Shown: one piece after another, positions 48,208-57,878 of the stretch
Layout of the letters: every line of letters starts with the position of its first letter
Position numbering within the stretch: the first letter of the stretch is position 1
DNA from: Rhodococcus ruber
Lineage (GTDB): Bacteria; Actinomycetota; Actinomycetes; Mycobacteriales; Mycobacteriaceae
DNA: 64,000 bases
Direction of reading: 5' to 3'
Assembly (NCBI RefSeq): GCF_027270735.1
Contig: NZ_JAPWIJ010000002.1
Location: 186,001-250,000, forward strand
Program-made: the position numbers and the translations under genes
Notes under the pieces: model-generated
The model's input: only the letters and a program-made list of their open reading frames with translations
What the model was told of the DNA's origin: nothing
Databases searched by the model: none

Positions 48208-50706
48208 CTACACCGCCAGTTCAGTGGATCGACGCAGGGATCTGGCTGCCGTCAGGGTGCCTGCGCCAATGGAGAGTACGAGGCAGGCGGTGATGGAAGT
48301 GGCAACCACAGTGGGATTTACTTGCGCTGACACAGCCCTGCCGACGGACGCCGAGAATCCCGACGCAATCGCTGCCAGCGCCGGCAACGAGACCAGTAGT
48401 CCGAGAATGACACCTACCCCGACGGTGATTGCAGACTCGGCCGCAACGCCTTTCACGATTTGCCGAGACGTGCCGCCCGCCAGCTTCAGCGCAGCGAACT
48501 GACCTCGACGACCTTGCGCGGACATGGCGGCGGTATTCGCGACAGCGATTGCGGTGTACCCCACCGCCAGAATGATCAGCACCAGACTGAATTGACGCAT
48601 GAGCCAACTGTCGCGTTCGTAGTCTGCTGCTGCGTAGTCGAAAGCGTCGTACACCGTCGCACCTGACCCCAAGCTCGTGGGGGCATCTGCCTGCGGAACG
48701 AATACCGCTTCGGCCAACGACCCCGGATCGTGTTTGCGGACGGTGTCCCTCGACAGATCGAATCCAGCCATCGACGCGTCGATGTCGCGCACCGCTACGA
48801 TGGTCAACTGCTCGGACTCGCCGTCTCGGAAGCCTACGTCTATGGTCTGTCCCTGTGTCCACCCGAACTTGTCGGCCAAAAGAGTTGACACAACGGCATT
48901 TTCAGGCCCCTGATCACCTTCGTCGAGCCAGCCGACGCCGTCGAGCACCGTCTGAGGTTTGCCATCGGGTTCGACGAACACGCGTGTCGGGAGCGCCGCG
49001 CGGACGACTCCGGCTCGAGAAGCCTGTGCCACTTCTTCATCCGTGAGGCCAGGTTTGTCGACCGGCCACACGATGGACTGGCCTTCGAGCGGTTCCGCTG
49101 CTTCCAGAGGATAGGCGGTCGCACTGGTCGCGACGTACCCACTGATCAGTACTGCGAAAGCGACGGTTGCAATCACAGGTGCCGCGAGGGCAGCGGTGCG
49201 GGAAGTCGAGTTGATCAACTCCGCCCTCACCAGCATCGCGCCTGCACCTCGAACTCGCCGTACCGGCCACGTCACGACCCGAACGATCGGACCGATCACG
49301 ACCGGGGCAAGGAGAGTGGCCGCAACGGTGAGCGCCATCGTCGCCGCCATCGCGCTGTAGATACGAGTGTCCGCGCTCGCTGCTCCCGCGACGACTATGA
49401 CGACAACCCCAACCGACACGGCTGCGAGTCCACCGATCCAGCGACCCCGCGACATACCTGAGGCGGGTGCCGCCGCAGAGCGAAGCGCCTCCATCGGCGG
49501 TATTTTCGCCGAACGGTTGCTCGCTGCCCACGCTCCGGCCACTGCCACGACGACACCCGCTACAATCGCACCGAACATCGGTGCGACGCTGAATTCGATC
49601 TCGTACCCGCGCGGTGCGACGTCGATGCGCTGAAGCACGATTGCCATCAACGGTGCGGCGGCGACTCCGATGGCTGCGCCGACGACACCACCGGCAACAC
49701 CGGTGATCAATGCTTCTCCGAGCACCATTCCGCGGACCTGCGACGGTAGTCCGCCCACATTCCTCAGCAAACCCATCTCGCGGCGTCGCTCGGCGACGTT
49801 GAATGCAAATGTGGAGGAGACCACGAACATACTGACGAAGCAACCGAGCAACGCCATTGCGGTAACCAGCTGCACGGCCAGGAAACGCTCGCGTGCAGGG
49901 TAAGCCGGTTCCAAGAGCGACCGTTCCTCACCGCTGACGATCTTTCCACGATCACCGACCACTGCGGCGGCGGCATCCTTCACAACAGACGCAGATGCAT
50001 CGGGTGTCAGCTGCAGGCCGATTGCCGTAACCCCGGGAGCTTGCCGCGCCGCAACCTCGTCCGTTACGAATACTCCCCTCTCCGCAAATGATTCGGCGTC
50101 ACCGGCAGTAGATGTGTCGACCGTGCCCGACACCTGCATCTGGCGGGGACCTTCGGTGAACAGTATCGACACCTGTTGCCCGACAGAGAATCCGAGACTC
50201 GAATCCAGAACGACTTGGTCGTCACTTCGAGGCGCGGCACCGGTCACCAACGGGTACGGTGCGAGCGCGGCACTGCTCCAGCCGTGTCCAGCGGAGAGCG
50301 CCTCGTCGCCCGCGGCGATCGGCGCACCGTCACGTGTCGCCTGGGCGAAGAAGGCGCGGTCCTGGACCGGCTGCTCGACGCCATCGACTTCGGAAAGTTG
50401 TTGCGCCAGCTGATTGCTCTCCTCGACCGACCAGGGCCTGCTGTCGGCAGCAGTGCCGCTCTCGTTCGAGGCCTGCTGAGGTACCGCGAACATGTCGGTT
50501 CCCTCGACCCGTGGCGGAACCTGTGCACCCGACGAACCCCACACGAGCAGCGTCATCGTGATGAGCCCTACGCCGAGGCACACCGCCATGAAGGCTCCCA
50601 CGAAGCTGGTCCACCGCGTTCGCACGTTGGCCAGTGCGAGCGATGCGGCCGCGCCACGCCCGAACCGAGACTGCGCGCCGGTATGTTTACTCCTCCTCGA
50701 AATCAT
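48208..50706 (-). CDS. FtsX-like ABC transporter permease (MacB/LolC-E superfamily)
   Basis: 832 residues; the ATG at 50706 has GGAGGGG upstream. The layout is a first helix (Phe-Val-Gly-Ala-Phe-Met-Ala-Val-Cys-Leu-Gly), a large extracytoplasmic domain (to about residue 265), three helices of an FtsX domain (Met-Gly-Leu-Leu-Arg-Asn-Val-Gly-Gly, a typical coupling-helix motif), a fifth to sixth helix, a second external domain and a second FtsX triplet ending in Leu-Lys-Leu-Ala-Gly-Gly-Thr. The double-FtsX architecture is that of actinobacterial exporters or mechanotransmission transporters linked to antimicrobial peptide resistance or lipid handling. Paired with the ATPase gene 3 bases upstream. 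Confidence 0.9.
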   Translation of the reverse strand: MISRRSKHTGAQSRFGRGAAASLALANVRTRWTSFVGAFMAVCLGVGLITMTLLVWGSSGAQVPPRVEGTDMFAVPQQASNESGTAADSRPWSVEESNQLAQQLSEVDGVEQPVQDRAFFAQATRDGAPIAAGDEALSAGHGWSSAALAPYPLVTGAAPRSDDQVVLDSSLGFSVGQQVSILFTEGPRQMQVSGTVDTSTAGDAESFAERGVFVTDEVAARQAPGVTAIGLQLTPDASASVVKDAAAAVVGDRGKIVSGEERSLLEPAYPARERFLAVQLVTAMALLGCFVSMFVVSSTFAFNVAERRREMGLLRNVGGLPSQVRGMVLGEALITGVAGGVVGAAIGVAAAPLMAIVLQRIDVAPRGYEIEFSVAPMFGAIVAGVVVAVAGAWAASNRSAKIPPMEALRSAAAPASGMSRGRWIGGLAAVSVGVVVIVVAGAASADTRIYSAMAATMALTVAATLLAPVVIGPIVRVVTWPVRRVRGAGAMLVRAELINSTSRTAALAAPVIATVAFAVLISGYVATSATAYPLEAAEPLEGQSIVWPVDKPGLTDEEVAQASRAGVVRAALPTRVFVEPDGKPQTVLDGVGWLDEGDQGPENAVVSTLLADKFGWTQGQTIDVGFRDGESEQLTIVAVRDIDASMAGFDLSRDTVRKHDPGSLAEAVFVPQADAPTSLGSGATVYDAFDYAAADYERDSWLMRQFSLVLIILAVGYTAIAVANTAAMSAQGRRGQFAALKLAGGTSRQIVKGVAAESAITVGVGVILGLLVSLPALAAIASGFSASVGRAVSAQVNPTVVATSITACLVLSIGAGTLTAARSLRRSTELAV

Positions 50707-50709
50707 ATG

Positions 50710-51489
50710 TCACCCCTCCATATTGGCCATGCGGGCCGCCACTGTGGCCGCGTTCGTGCGACGATCGGATTGATCCTGGAGCACTCGATCGACGATCCGG
50801 CCGTCTGCCAAGAACAACACTGCGTCGGCGTACGAAGCGGCCGCCGGGTCATGGGTCACCATGATCACGGTTTGATCGTGTCGATCGACCAGCGAGCGCA
50901 GTCGTCGCAACACATCGTGCGAGGTGTTTGTGTCGAGTGCGCCAGTCGGCTCGTCAGCAAACAGAACCGACGGCTTTGTGAACAGAGCGCGGGCGAGGGC
51001 GACGCGCTGCTGCTGGCCGCCGGACATCTCACTCGGTCGGTGGTGTGCTCTTTCGGCGAGTCCGACCTCGGCCAACGCTGCAAGCACATCTTTCTGATCG
51101 GGACGTGCCCCGGCGAATCGCATGGGGAGCTCGACATTCTGGGCCGCCGTCAGCGAACCGACCAGGTTGAAAGCCTGAAAGACAAAGCCGATGTTCTCGC
51201 GACGAAGCAGGGTTCGATCTCGCTCGCCGAGGCCGCTGAGCGCAGTGCCCGCAATGGTCACATCGCCCCCACTCACTTCGTCGAGACCGGCGGCGCATTG
51301 AAGTAACGTCGACTTACCCGACCCGGACGGGCCCATGATGGCGGTGAAGGTGCCCCTCGGGAAGCCAACGGACACATCGTCCAGTGCCGTGACCGAGTTG
51401 TCGTTCGAACCGTAGGTCTTCGTGACCGACCGTAGTTCGACTATCTGTTCTGTCGCACGCAGGGGAGTATCTACCGTCGAAGTTTCCAT
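50710..51489 (-). CDS. ATPase of the FtsX-type ABC system (LolD/MacB-like)
   Basis: 259 residues from the ATG ending at 51489. Walker A Gly-Pro-Ser-Gly-Ser-Gly-Lys-Ser-Thr, signature Met-Ser-Gly-Gly-Gln-Gln-Gln-Arg, Walker B Leu-Phe-Ala-Asp-Glu-Pro-Thr-Gly-Ala-Leu-Asp, switch His in Val-Thr-His-Asp. The N-terminal Ile-Val-Glu-Leu-Arg-Ser-Val-Thr-Lys-Thr-Tyr-Gly is standard for this branch. It energises the FtsX permease behind it. No sensor kinase or regulator adjoins, so induction cannot be read. About 180 bases upstream (51490-51674) show no feature beyond its presumed promoter. Confidence 0.93.
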   Translation of the reverse strand: METSTVDTPLRATEQIVELRSVTKTYGSNDNSVTALDDVSVGFPRGTFTAIMGPSGSGKSTLLQCAAGLDEVSGGDVTIAGTALSGLGERDRTLLRRENIGFVFQAFNLVGSLTAAQNVELPMRFAGARPDQKDVLAALAEVGLAERAHHRPSEMSGGQQQRVALARALFTKPSVLFADEPTGALDTNTSHDVLRRLRSLVDRHDQTVIMVTHDPAAASYADAVLFLADGRIVDRVLQDQSDRRTNAATVAARMANMEG

Positions 51490-51674
51490 ACCTCCATCCA
51501 ATAGCCGGCAGCACACGGAAGCACGGGTGTAGGTACGACTCTTCAGGGTAGTGATAGCCGGAGGGTCCATGCGACGAGTGCCCCGACCCCAGCCGCGATG
51601 CGAGATCAGGTGATCCCGCTCTGCTCGAGCGCGCGACACCGAATTGCGCTGTCAACGAGACCGACTCGTCGGGT

Positions 51675-51960
51675 TCACCGTCGCTCCCCCAGCCGCGCCG
51701 ACGTCGTTCGCATTTTCTGAGCCCCAGCGATCTCGGCTGACCCTTCTGGATCGCACCGTAGATACAACTGCTCCACCGCCGGCCACACAACGCCCTCGGC
51801 GTCACCGAGCCCCGGACGCTTCACCGAATCCAACACCGTCTGCTCCGCCGACCCAATCGGATCGTGCCGCGTCGGGACTGCAACCATGGCCGTCGCCAAC
51901 GCCCGCGGAATCAGACCGTGCAACCGCGCAGCTCTGATACCCATCACGACAGCGTCATCG
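51675..51960 (-). pseudogene. Probable remnant of an AbiEi-family antitoxin (type IV TA)
   Basis: The minus-strand frame encodes Arg-Ala-Ala-Arg-Leu-His-Gly-Leu, Ala-Met-Val-Ala-Val-Pro, then Ser-Ala-Glu-Gln-Thr-Val-Leu-Asp and a Leu-Arg-Cys-Asp-Pro element. From memory these resemble the middle part of AbiEi-family antitoxin-domain proteins of actinobacteria. Both the winged-helix start and the C-terminal domain are missing, and no toxin gene lies beside it, so it is read as a decayed fragment. The call rests on recollection of the family, not on a search. Confidence 0.35.
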
Positions 51961-51991
51961 CGGCGCAGGCGTCGTTTCGATCCACCGCCTC

Positions 51992-52060
51992 GAATCAGCT
52001 CCTCCGTTTCGGATACCTGACTCCGATCGGCGTCGGGTATTCCACACCGGGGAGCCGATC
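51992..52060. repeat. Palindromic intergenic repeat, copy C
   Basis: Shares CTCCGATCGGCGTCGGGT plus ATTC with copies A and B. The left flank AGCTCCTCCGTTTCG is the same as in copy B. The arms here are more diverged (GGGGAGCC). It lies between the AbiEi-like remnant and the tRNA gene. Confidence 0.7.
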
Positions 52061-52115
52061 CAGAGAGGCGCGGGCAGAGAAAAACTCCGGTCCCCAGCAA
52101 CCGGGGGCGGAGCGT

Positions 52116-52190
52116 TGGAGCCTCCTAACGGGATTGAACCGTTGACCGCTCGCTTACAAGGCGAGTGCTCTACCGCTGAGCTAAGGAGGC
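52116..52190 (-). tRNA. tRNA-Thr (UGU)
   Basis: The minus strand reads GCCTCCTTAGCTCAG at the 5' end (from 52190). The anticodon arm CTCGC-CTTGTAA-GCGAG carries anticodon TGT (reads ACA), and the T arm contains GGTTCAATCC. The acceptor stem closes with AGGAGGC, then discriminator T and an encoded CCA at 52116-52118. Seven acceptor pairs are intact. It is 92 bases from the ThrE gene, transcribed divergently from it. Confidence 0.93.
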
Positions 52191-52282
52191 AGTGAAGCGA
52201 GCCAAGCATATCCGTTCATCGGACGCTCAGTGTCAACAGGTACCTTGTCGGTGGATCACCCCAGCAACGTGTAAAGACGGTC

Positions 52283-53746
52283 ATGACTTTCCTGCAAGAC
52301 CTGACGGCTTCGCTGAGCCGTCTCACCGGTGAGCGTCGGGCCACCATCGATACGCCGACCGCAGCGCCGTCACCCCTACGCCCGATCGATCTGACCGACG
52401 ATGCGTCGGTCGCGGAGGTTCTGGACCTCGCGGTTCGCGTCGGCGAGGTGTTGTTGGCCTCGGGCACATCGGCGGTGGATACGGCGACGCAGGTGCAGTT
52501 CATCGCGGCGACGTACGGCCTCGCGCGGTGCGATGTCGACGTCACGTACAACTCGATCACTCTGAGCGCCCATCGCGGCCCGACGCGTCCTCCGGCGTCG
52601 ACGATGCGCATCGTGCATTACCGCTCGATGGACTTCACGCGGCTGGCCGAGGTCGACCGTCTCATTCGCGCGGTCCGCGTAAAGATGGTCCCGCCCAGTG
52701 TGGCTCTCGACCGGCTCGACGACATCACCAAGGCCCCGCACCCCTACAACCGCTGGATCGCGACCCTCGCCTGGTCCGGCATGGCCGCGGCCATCAGTGT
52801 GCTGCTCGGTGGTGGCCCCCTGGTGGCCGTGGTCAGCTTCCTGACGACGATGGTGATCGACCGCATCGGACGAGTGCTCAACCGCGCAGGCCTGCCGTTC
52901 TTCTTTCAGCAAGTCGTCGGCGGCTTCGTGGCCGCAACACCGGCGATCACGCTGTACAACTTTCAGGACCAGCTCAACATCAGCATTTCGCCGTCGCAGA
53001 TCATCGCGGCCGGTGTGGTCGTGCTGCTGTCGGGACTCTCGCTCGTCGGCTCTGTGCAAGACGCGATCACCGGTGCCCCGATCACGGCGTCGGCGAGGTT
53101 CTTCGAGGTGTTGATGATGACCGGCGGCATCATCGCCGGTGTTGCGACGTCCCTGCGGATTGCGGCGTTGATCGGTAGCGATCTGCCCCAGATCAGCAAC
53201 TTGGCACCGCCGGACATCCTGCAGGTCCCCACGAAAGTGCTCGCAGGCGCGGCAGCGTCGTTGTTCTATGCACTTGCCTGCTACGCCGAGCGACGTGCGC
53301 TGACGGCTGCGTTCATGGGCGGATTCGCAGGCTCCCTCGTCTACCTGCTGTCGCAGACGCTCAATGTAGGTCCGATCATCGCCTCGGCCATCGCCGCTGT
53401 TGTCGTCGGATTCGCGGGTGGTCTGCTGGCCCGTCGAGCGCTCATTCCGCCGTTGATCGTGGCCGTTGCCGGCATCACGCCGTTGCTGCCGGGTCTCTCG
53501 CTGTACCGCGGTCTGTACGCGATCCTGAACGATCAACTATTGCTGGGAATCAGCTCACTGTTCGCGGCGTTCGGCGTCGGTTGCGGCCTGGCCGCCGGCG
53601 TGACCCTGGGTGAGTGGGGTGCCCGCACCCTGCGCAGGCCGCGCATCCTAGCGCGCACCGAGGAACTACTGCGCCCGACGCTTCGCCGCAAAGAAGAACC
53701 GCGCCGACCGACGGTTCGTCGGCGGCGCGGCACGGGTACTTCGTAA
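52283..53746 (+). CDS. thrE: Threonine/serine exporter ThrE
   Basis: The 487-residue protein has a cytoplasmic N-terminal domain (about residues 40-160; Ala-Glu-Val-Leu-Asp-Leu-Ala-Val-Arg-Val-Gly-Glu-Val-Leu-Leu-Ala-Ser-Gly-Thr-Ser), then about ten helices, ending in a basic tail. Ser-Gly-Thr-Ser, Asp-Val-Thr-Tyr-Asn-Ser-Ile, and Ile-Thr-Gly-Ala-Pro-Ile-Thr-Ala are typical of the ThrE/YjjP-YjjB family, which exports L-threonine and L-serine by proton antiport. The two halves (YjjP-like and YjjB-like) are fused, as in C. glutamicum. The start is ATG 52283. The adjacent tRNA-Thr is noted as a coincidence worth checking. Confidence 0.92.
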   Translation: MTFLQDLTASLSRLTGERRATIDTPTAAPSPLRPIDLTDDASVAEVLDLAVRVGEVLLASGTSAVDTATQVQFIAATYGLARCDVDVTYNSITLSAHRGPTRPPASTMRIVHYRSMDFTRLAEVDRLIRAVRVKMVPPSVALDRLDDITKAPHPYNRWIATLAWSGMAAAISVLLGGGPLVAVVSFLTTMVIDRIGRVLNRAGLPFFFQQVVGGFVAATPAITLYNFQDQLNISISPSQIIAAGVVVLLSGLSLVGSVQDAITGAPITASARFFEVLMMTGGIIAGVATSLRIAALIGSDLPQISNLAPPDILQVPTKVLAGAAASLFYALACYAERRALTAAFMGGFAGSLVYLLSQTLNVGPIIASAIAAVVVGFAGGLLARRALIPPLIVAVAGITPLLPGLSLYRGLYAILNDQLLLGISSLFAAFGVGCGLAAGVTLGEWGARTLRRPRILARTEELLRPTLRRKEEPRRPTVRRRRGTGTS

Positions 53747-53754
53747 CGCGGAGC

Positions 53755-54015
53755 TCAGGCCTCGGCGCTGGGGGTTCCCTCGGCAGAGGCGCGTGCAGCA
53801 GCGTCGGCTTCCATGGCCTCACGCAGGCTACGCGGACGCATATCGGTCCAGTTCTTCTCGACGTACTCCAAGCACGCGGCGCGGGTGTCTTCACCGAAGA
53901 CGACACGCCATCCCTGGGGGACCTCGGAGAACGTCGGCCACAGCGAATGCTGGTCTTCGTCGTTGACCAGCACGAAGAAGCGTCCGTCTTCGTCATCGAA
54001 CGGGTTGGTACTCAT
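53755..54015 (-). CDS. MbtH-family protein, without NRPS genes in the window
   Basis: The 86-residue protein has the full MbtH pattern: [31 protein letters not shown], and Trp-Thr-Asp-Met-Arg-Pro. The three conserved Trp residues are present. MbtH-like proteins bind and activate adenylation domains of nonribosomal peptide synthetases, for example siderophore synthetases. No such synthetase is in the window, so it must act with one encoded elsewhere. A hydrophilic Ala-rich tail of about 15 residues follows. Confidence 0.94.
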   Translation of the reverse strand: MSTNPFDDEDGRFFVLVNDEDQHSLWPTFSEVPQGWRVVFGEDTRAACLEYVEKNWTDMRPRSLREAMEADAAARASAEGTPSAEA

Positions 54016-54049
54016 CTCGCCTCACTCGTCGCAAACGTTTGATTGGTAC

Positions 54050-54073
54050 GTGATGCACCGTGAAGTGCACCAC
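54050..54073. promoter_or_regulatory. Inverted repeat upstream of the MbtH gene
   Basis: GTGATGCAC and GTGCACCAC form an 8-of-9 inverted repeat with a 6-base spacer, 35 bases upstream of the MbtH start. It may be an operator. It does not resemble the IdeR consensus. Confidence 0.35.
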
Positions 54074-54106
54074 GACACTAGCAACGCGGGTGCCTGCCCG
54101 GTGCCG

Positions 54107-54916
54107 TCAGGCCTCGAGAAAGCCGAGCAATTCCGCATTGACTGCCTCGGGGCGCTCGAGATATCCGTAGTGGCCGGCATCTGCTATTTCGACGTACCGG
54201 GCACCTGGAATGGCGTCCGCCAACTCCTTGCCCAGGTACGCGGGGATCATCCGATCGTCGGCGAACCCGACCGACAGGCACGGAACCGACACCCCTCGGT
54301 AAGCCGAAGTTCGATCGAAATCGTCCTCCATGCCCAGCTGGGCACGTACACCGGCCGAGGGCGAGGATGCCGAGAACTCGAACAGATCCAGCCAATCGCG
54401 GGCACTGCGCCCGTCACGCAACGTCGCAGGCGACAGGTTCATCACTGCAGTCACCGCCGCCGAGTACGTTCCCGGGAGCTCGACCCGCTTGTCGTAGAGG
54501 GCCCGCTCACCGTGGGCGAGAGTCTTCTGAAACTCGTCCACTCTGGCGTGCCCTGCGAGGAAAACGGCCTTGCGCACCAGATCAGGCCTGGCCAAAGCCA
54601 GCTCCTGCGCGACGCGTGAACCCATCGACGTTCCGACGACGAAGGCCTTCTCCTCGCCGTTGCGGACGAGTTCGATCAGGCCTGCGGTATCGGCGACCAT
54701 GGATTCGATAGTGATGCCGTGAGTGCTCTCCGACGACGGCGCGATGCCGCGATTGTCGAACGTACACACCCGATACCCCGCTGCTGTGAGAGCGGGCACC
54801 TGGTGCAGCTCCCACACGCGGCCGGGGCTACCGGTACCCATAACGAGAACCACCAGGTCTCCACTGCCTTTGACCTGGTAATTGATGTCGATGCCGTTGA
54901 TCTTGGCGATAGGCAT
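54107..54916 (-). CDS. Alpha/beta hydrolase
   Basis: 269 residues from the ATG ending at 54916, preceded by GGAG. Oxyanion strand Val-Val-Leu-Val-Met-Gly-Thr-Gly, Tyr-Arg-Val-Cys-Thr-Phe-Asp-Asn-Arg-Gly-Ile-Ala, nucleophile elbow Val-Gly-Thr-Ser-Met-Gly-Ser, acid probably Asp in Gly-Phe-Ala-Asp-Asp-Arg-Met, and His in Asp-Ala-Gly-His-Tyr-Gly. Resembles esterases and type II thioesterases. Its neighbour MbtH might suggest a thioesterase link to a siderophore pathway, but this is inference. Confidence 0.85.
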   Translation of the reverse strand: MPIAKINGIDINYQVKGSGDLVVLVMGTGSPGRVWELHQVPALTAAGYRVCTFDNRGIAPSSESTHGITIESMVADTAGLIELVRNGEEKAFVVGTSMGSRVAQELALARPDLVRKAVFLAGHARVDEFQKTLAHGERALYDKRVELPGTYSAAVTAVMNLSPATLRDGRSARDWLDLFEFSASSPSAGVRAQLGMEDDFDRTSAYRGVSVPCLSVGFADDRMIPAYLGKELADAIPGARYVEIADAGHYGYLERPEAVNAELLGFLEA

Positions 54917-55008
54917 AGGTCTCCTCACTGCTGATGCGTCCGTCGGCGATCGTATCGTTCGGGGCCGACACGGGGTTACTCGTACAGCCAGCGGGTACCT
55001 GGTGTTAC

Positions 55009-55536
55009 ATGACTGACGAGAACGTAGCGGGCGAAGCACGCAAGGGATTGCTCGACGGAATCAAGGGCAAAGCCAAAGAGGTCGTGGGCGCGGTGACCGG
55101 CAACGACTCGTTGACTGCAGAAGGTCAGTTGCAGGCCGCCCAAGCGCGCGAACGCAAGGAGGCCCAAGCCACCGAGCGGGTCGCGGAGGCTCAGGCCACC
55201 GACGCCGGCGAGGAATTGGCCGACGTGCGCACAGCTGCCGAAAGCCGACGGGAAGCTGCCGAGAAGAACGCGGCGGTGACCGAGGCCAACGCGGATAGAG
55301 TTCGCGAGACCCAGGTGGCTGCAGCCGAGCAGAACAAGCGCGAGACTGTGGCGCAGGAGCGCGCAGCGGCAGAGGTCGATGCAACTGCCGAGCAGATCGA
55401 AGCCGACGAGGACCGGCGCATCGAGCAGGCCGCTGCGGACTCCGACGAAATGGTGGCCGCACAGAAGCATCAGGAGGCACTTCGTCAGGCCGAGGCCGAT
55501 CGCAAGAAGGCCGAAGAGCTCCGCAATCAAGCCTGA
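55009..55536 (+). CDS. CsbD domain fused to a long coiled coil
   Basis: 175 residues from the ATG at 55009. The CsbD-like domain covers about residues 10-45 (Gly-Lys-Ala-Lys-Glu-Val-Val-Gly-Ala-Val-Thr-Gly-Asn-Asp-Ser-Leu-Thr-Ala-Glu-Gly), then an unbroken Ala/Glu/Arg-rich amphipathic stretch with Glu-Ala-Gln-Ala and Arg-Arg-Glu-Ala-Ala-Glu-Lys heptads to the end. No signal or membrane helix. CsbD proteins are stress-induced; the coiled-coil fusion is not the usual 60-residue form. It is 30 bases upstream of a second coiled-coil gene, so the pair forms an operon with the terminator at 56262. Confidence 0.8.
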   Translation: MTDENVAGEARKGLLDGIKGKAKEVVGAVTGNDSLTAEGQLQAAQARERKEAQATERVAEAQATDAGEELADVRTAAESRREAAEKNAAVTEANADRVRETQVAAAEQNKRETVAQERAAAEVDATAEQIEADEDRRIEQAAADSDEMVAAQKHQEALRQAEADRKKAEELRNQA

Positions 55537-55566
55537 ACCACTACCGCAAAACAGGAGTTTCGTTTT

Positions 55567-56220
55567 ATGAGTGTCCTAGCCATACCGATGACCATTCTTC
55601 GTATTCAGTACAAGATCGCTCGAATTCCGTTGCAACTCATCGAGACCAACGTTGTCGAGAAGATGAATGCGGAATCGCCCGCCCGCCTGGTGTACGAGCA
55701 CACACTGGGATCACTGGACCGCGCTGTCGGAAACCTGTTGGGCGACAGAAGCCTTGCTGATCGCGGCGAGACGTTGGTCGACAGCACCGAGAACCGAGCC
55801 GAGGCAGCGCGCCTGGACGCCGAGGCCCGCGCCAAGAAGGTCGCTGCGGACGACGAGCTGAAGGTTGCTCGTGAGACCGCGGAGAAGGATCGCAGAGCGG
55901 CCGACGCCGCGGCACAGGAAGCAGCCCGTGACGCGCGCCAGGAAGCTGAGCAGCGCAAGTGCGAGGCTGCTGAAGAGGCTGAGCGCGAAGCCGCCGCCAA
56001 GAAGAAGAAGGCCGACGAGCAGGCTGCGGCAGCGGCAAAAGCTGCCGAGGATCGCAAGAAAGCCCAGCAGGCGCAGGTCGACAAGCAGGAAAAGCTGGCT
56101 GCAGCGCCGTCCGAGGCCGAATTGGCCGAGGCTGCAGAGCGTTCCGAGGAAGCCGACGCCAAGAAGGATGAAGCAGAGCGCATCGAGAAGCTGTTCATCG
56201 CCGAGAAGAACAAGGACTGA
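55567..56220 (+). CDS. Alanine/glutamate-rich coiled-coil protein
   Basis: 217 residues. The first 60 residues hold a short hydrophobic N-terminus (Ala-Ile-Pro-Met-Thr-Ile-Leu-Arg-Ile-Gln-Tyr-Lys), then a Leu-Gly-Ser-Leu-Asp-Arg-Ala-Val-Gly-Asn-Leu-Leu-Gly-Asp-Arg-Ser-Leu-Ala-Asp-Arg-Gly part that resembles a diverged CsbD element. Residues 75-215 are a continuous charged coiled coil (Ala, Glu, Lys, Arg) with one Cys. No known enzymatic motif. The N-terminal stretch could bind the membrane. Function unknown; likely a stress or envelope scaffold with the preceding CsbD fusion. Confidence 0.7.
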   Translation: MSVLAIPMTILRIQYKIARIPLQLIETNVVEKMNAESPARLVYEHTLGSLDRAVGNLLGDRSLADRGETLVDSTENRAEAARLDAEARAKKVAADDELKVARETAEKDRRAADAAAQEAARDARQEAEQRKCEAAEEAEREAAAKKKKADEQAAAAAKAAEDRKKAQQAQVDKQEKLAAAPSEAELAEAAERSEEADAKKDEAERIEKLFIAEKNKD

Positions 56221-56261
56221 CCAGATTGAATCACTCGAATTGAGTTGATGGTCAACCTTTT

Positions 56262-56300
56262 CCAGCCCCGCACCGTGTTCTCGGTGCGGGGCTGGATTGT
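56262..56300 (+). terminator. Strong terminator after the coiled-coil operon
   Basis: CCAGCCCCGCACCG (56262-56275) and CGGTGCGGGGCTGG (56282-56295) pair perfectly with a 6-base loop and are followed by ATTGTTTG. Confidence 0.85.
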
Positions 56301-56310
56301 TTGCATGGGC

Positions 56311-57795
<1,485 letters not shown>

Positions 57796-57878
57796 GCATT
57801 CGACTGGCAATGATAGTCGAATCGAAAACTATTGCCCTGCATAAGGATTCGGAAACAGTAATTTGTCGGTGAGCCGTG

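Noticed and set aside
52376..53536. A 386-codon minus-strand frame opposite thrE
   Set aside because: Antisense shadow with Arg/His/Gln-rich low-complexity translation; ThrE on the plus strand is unambiguous.
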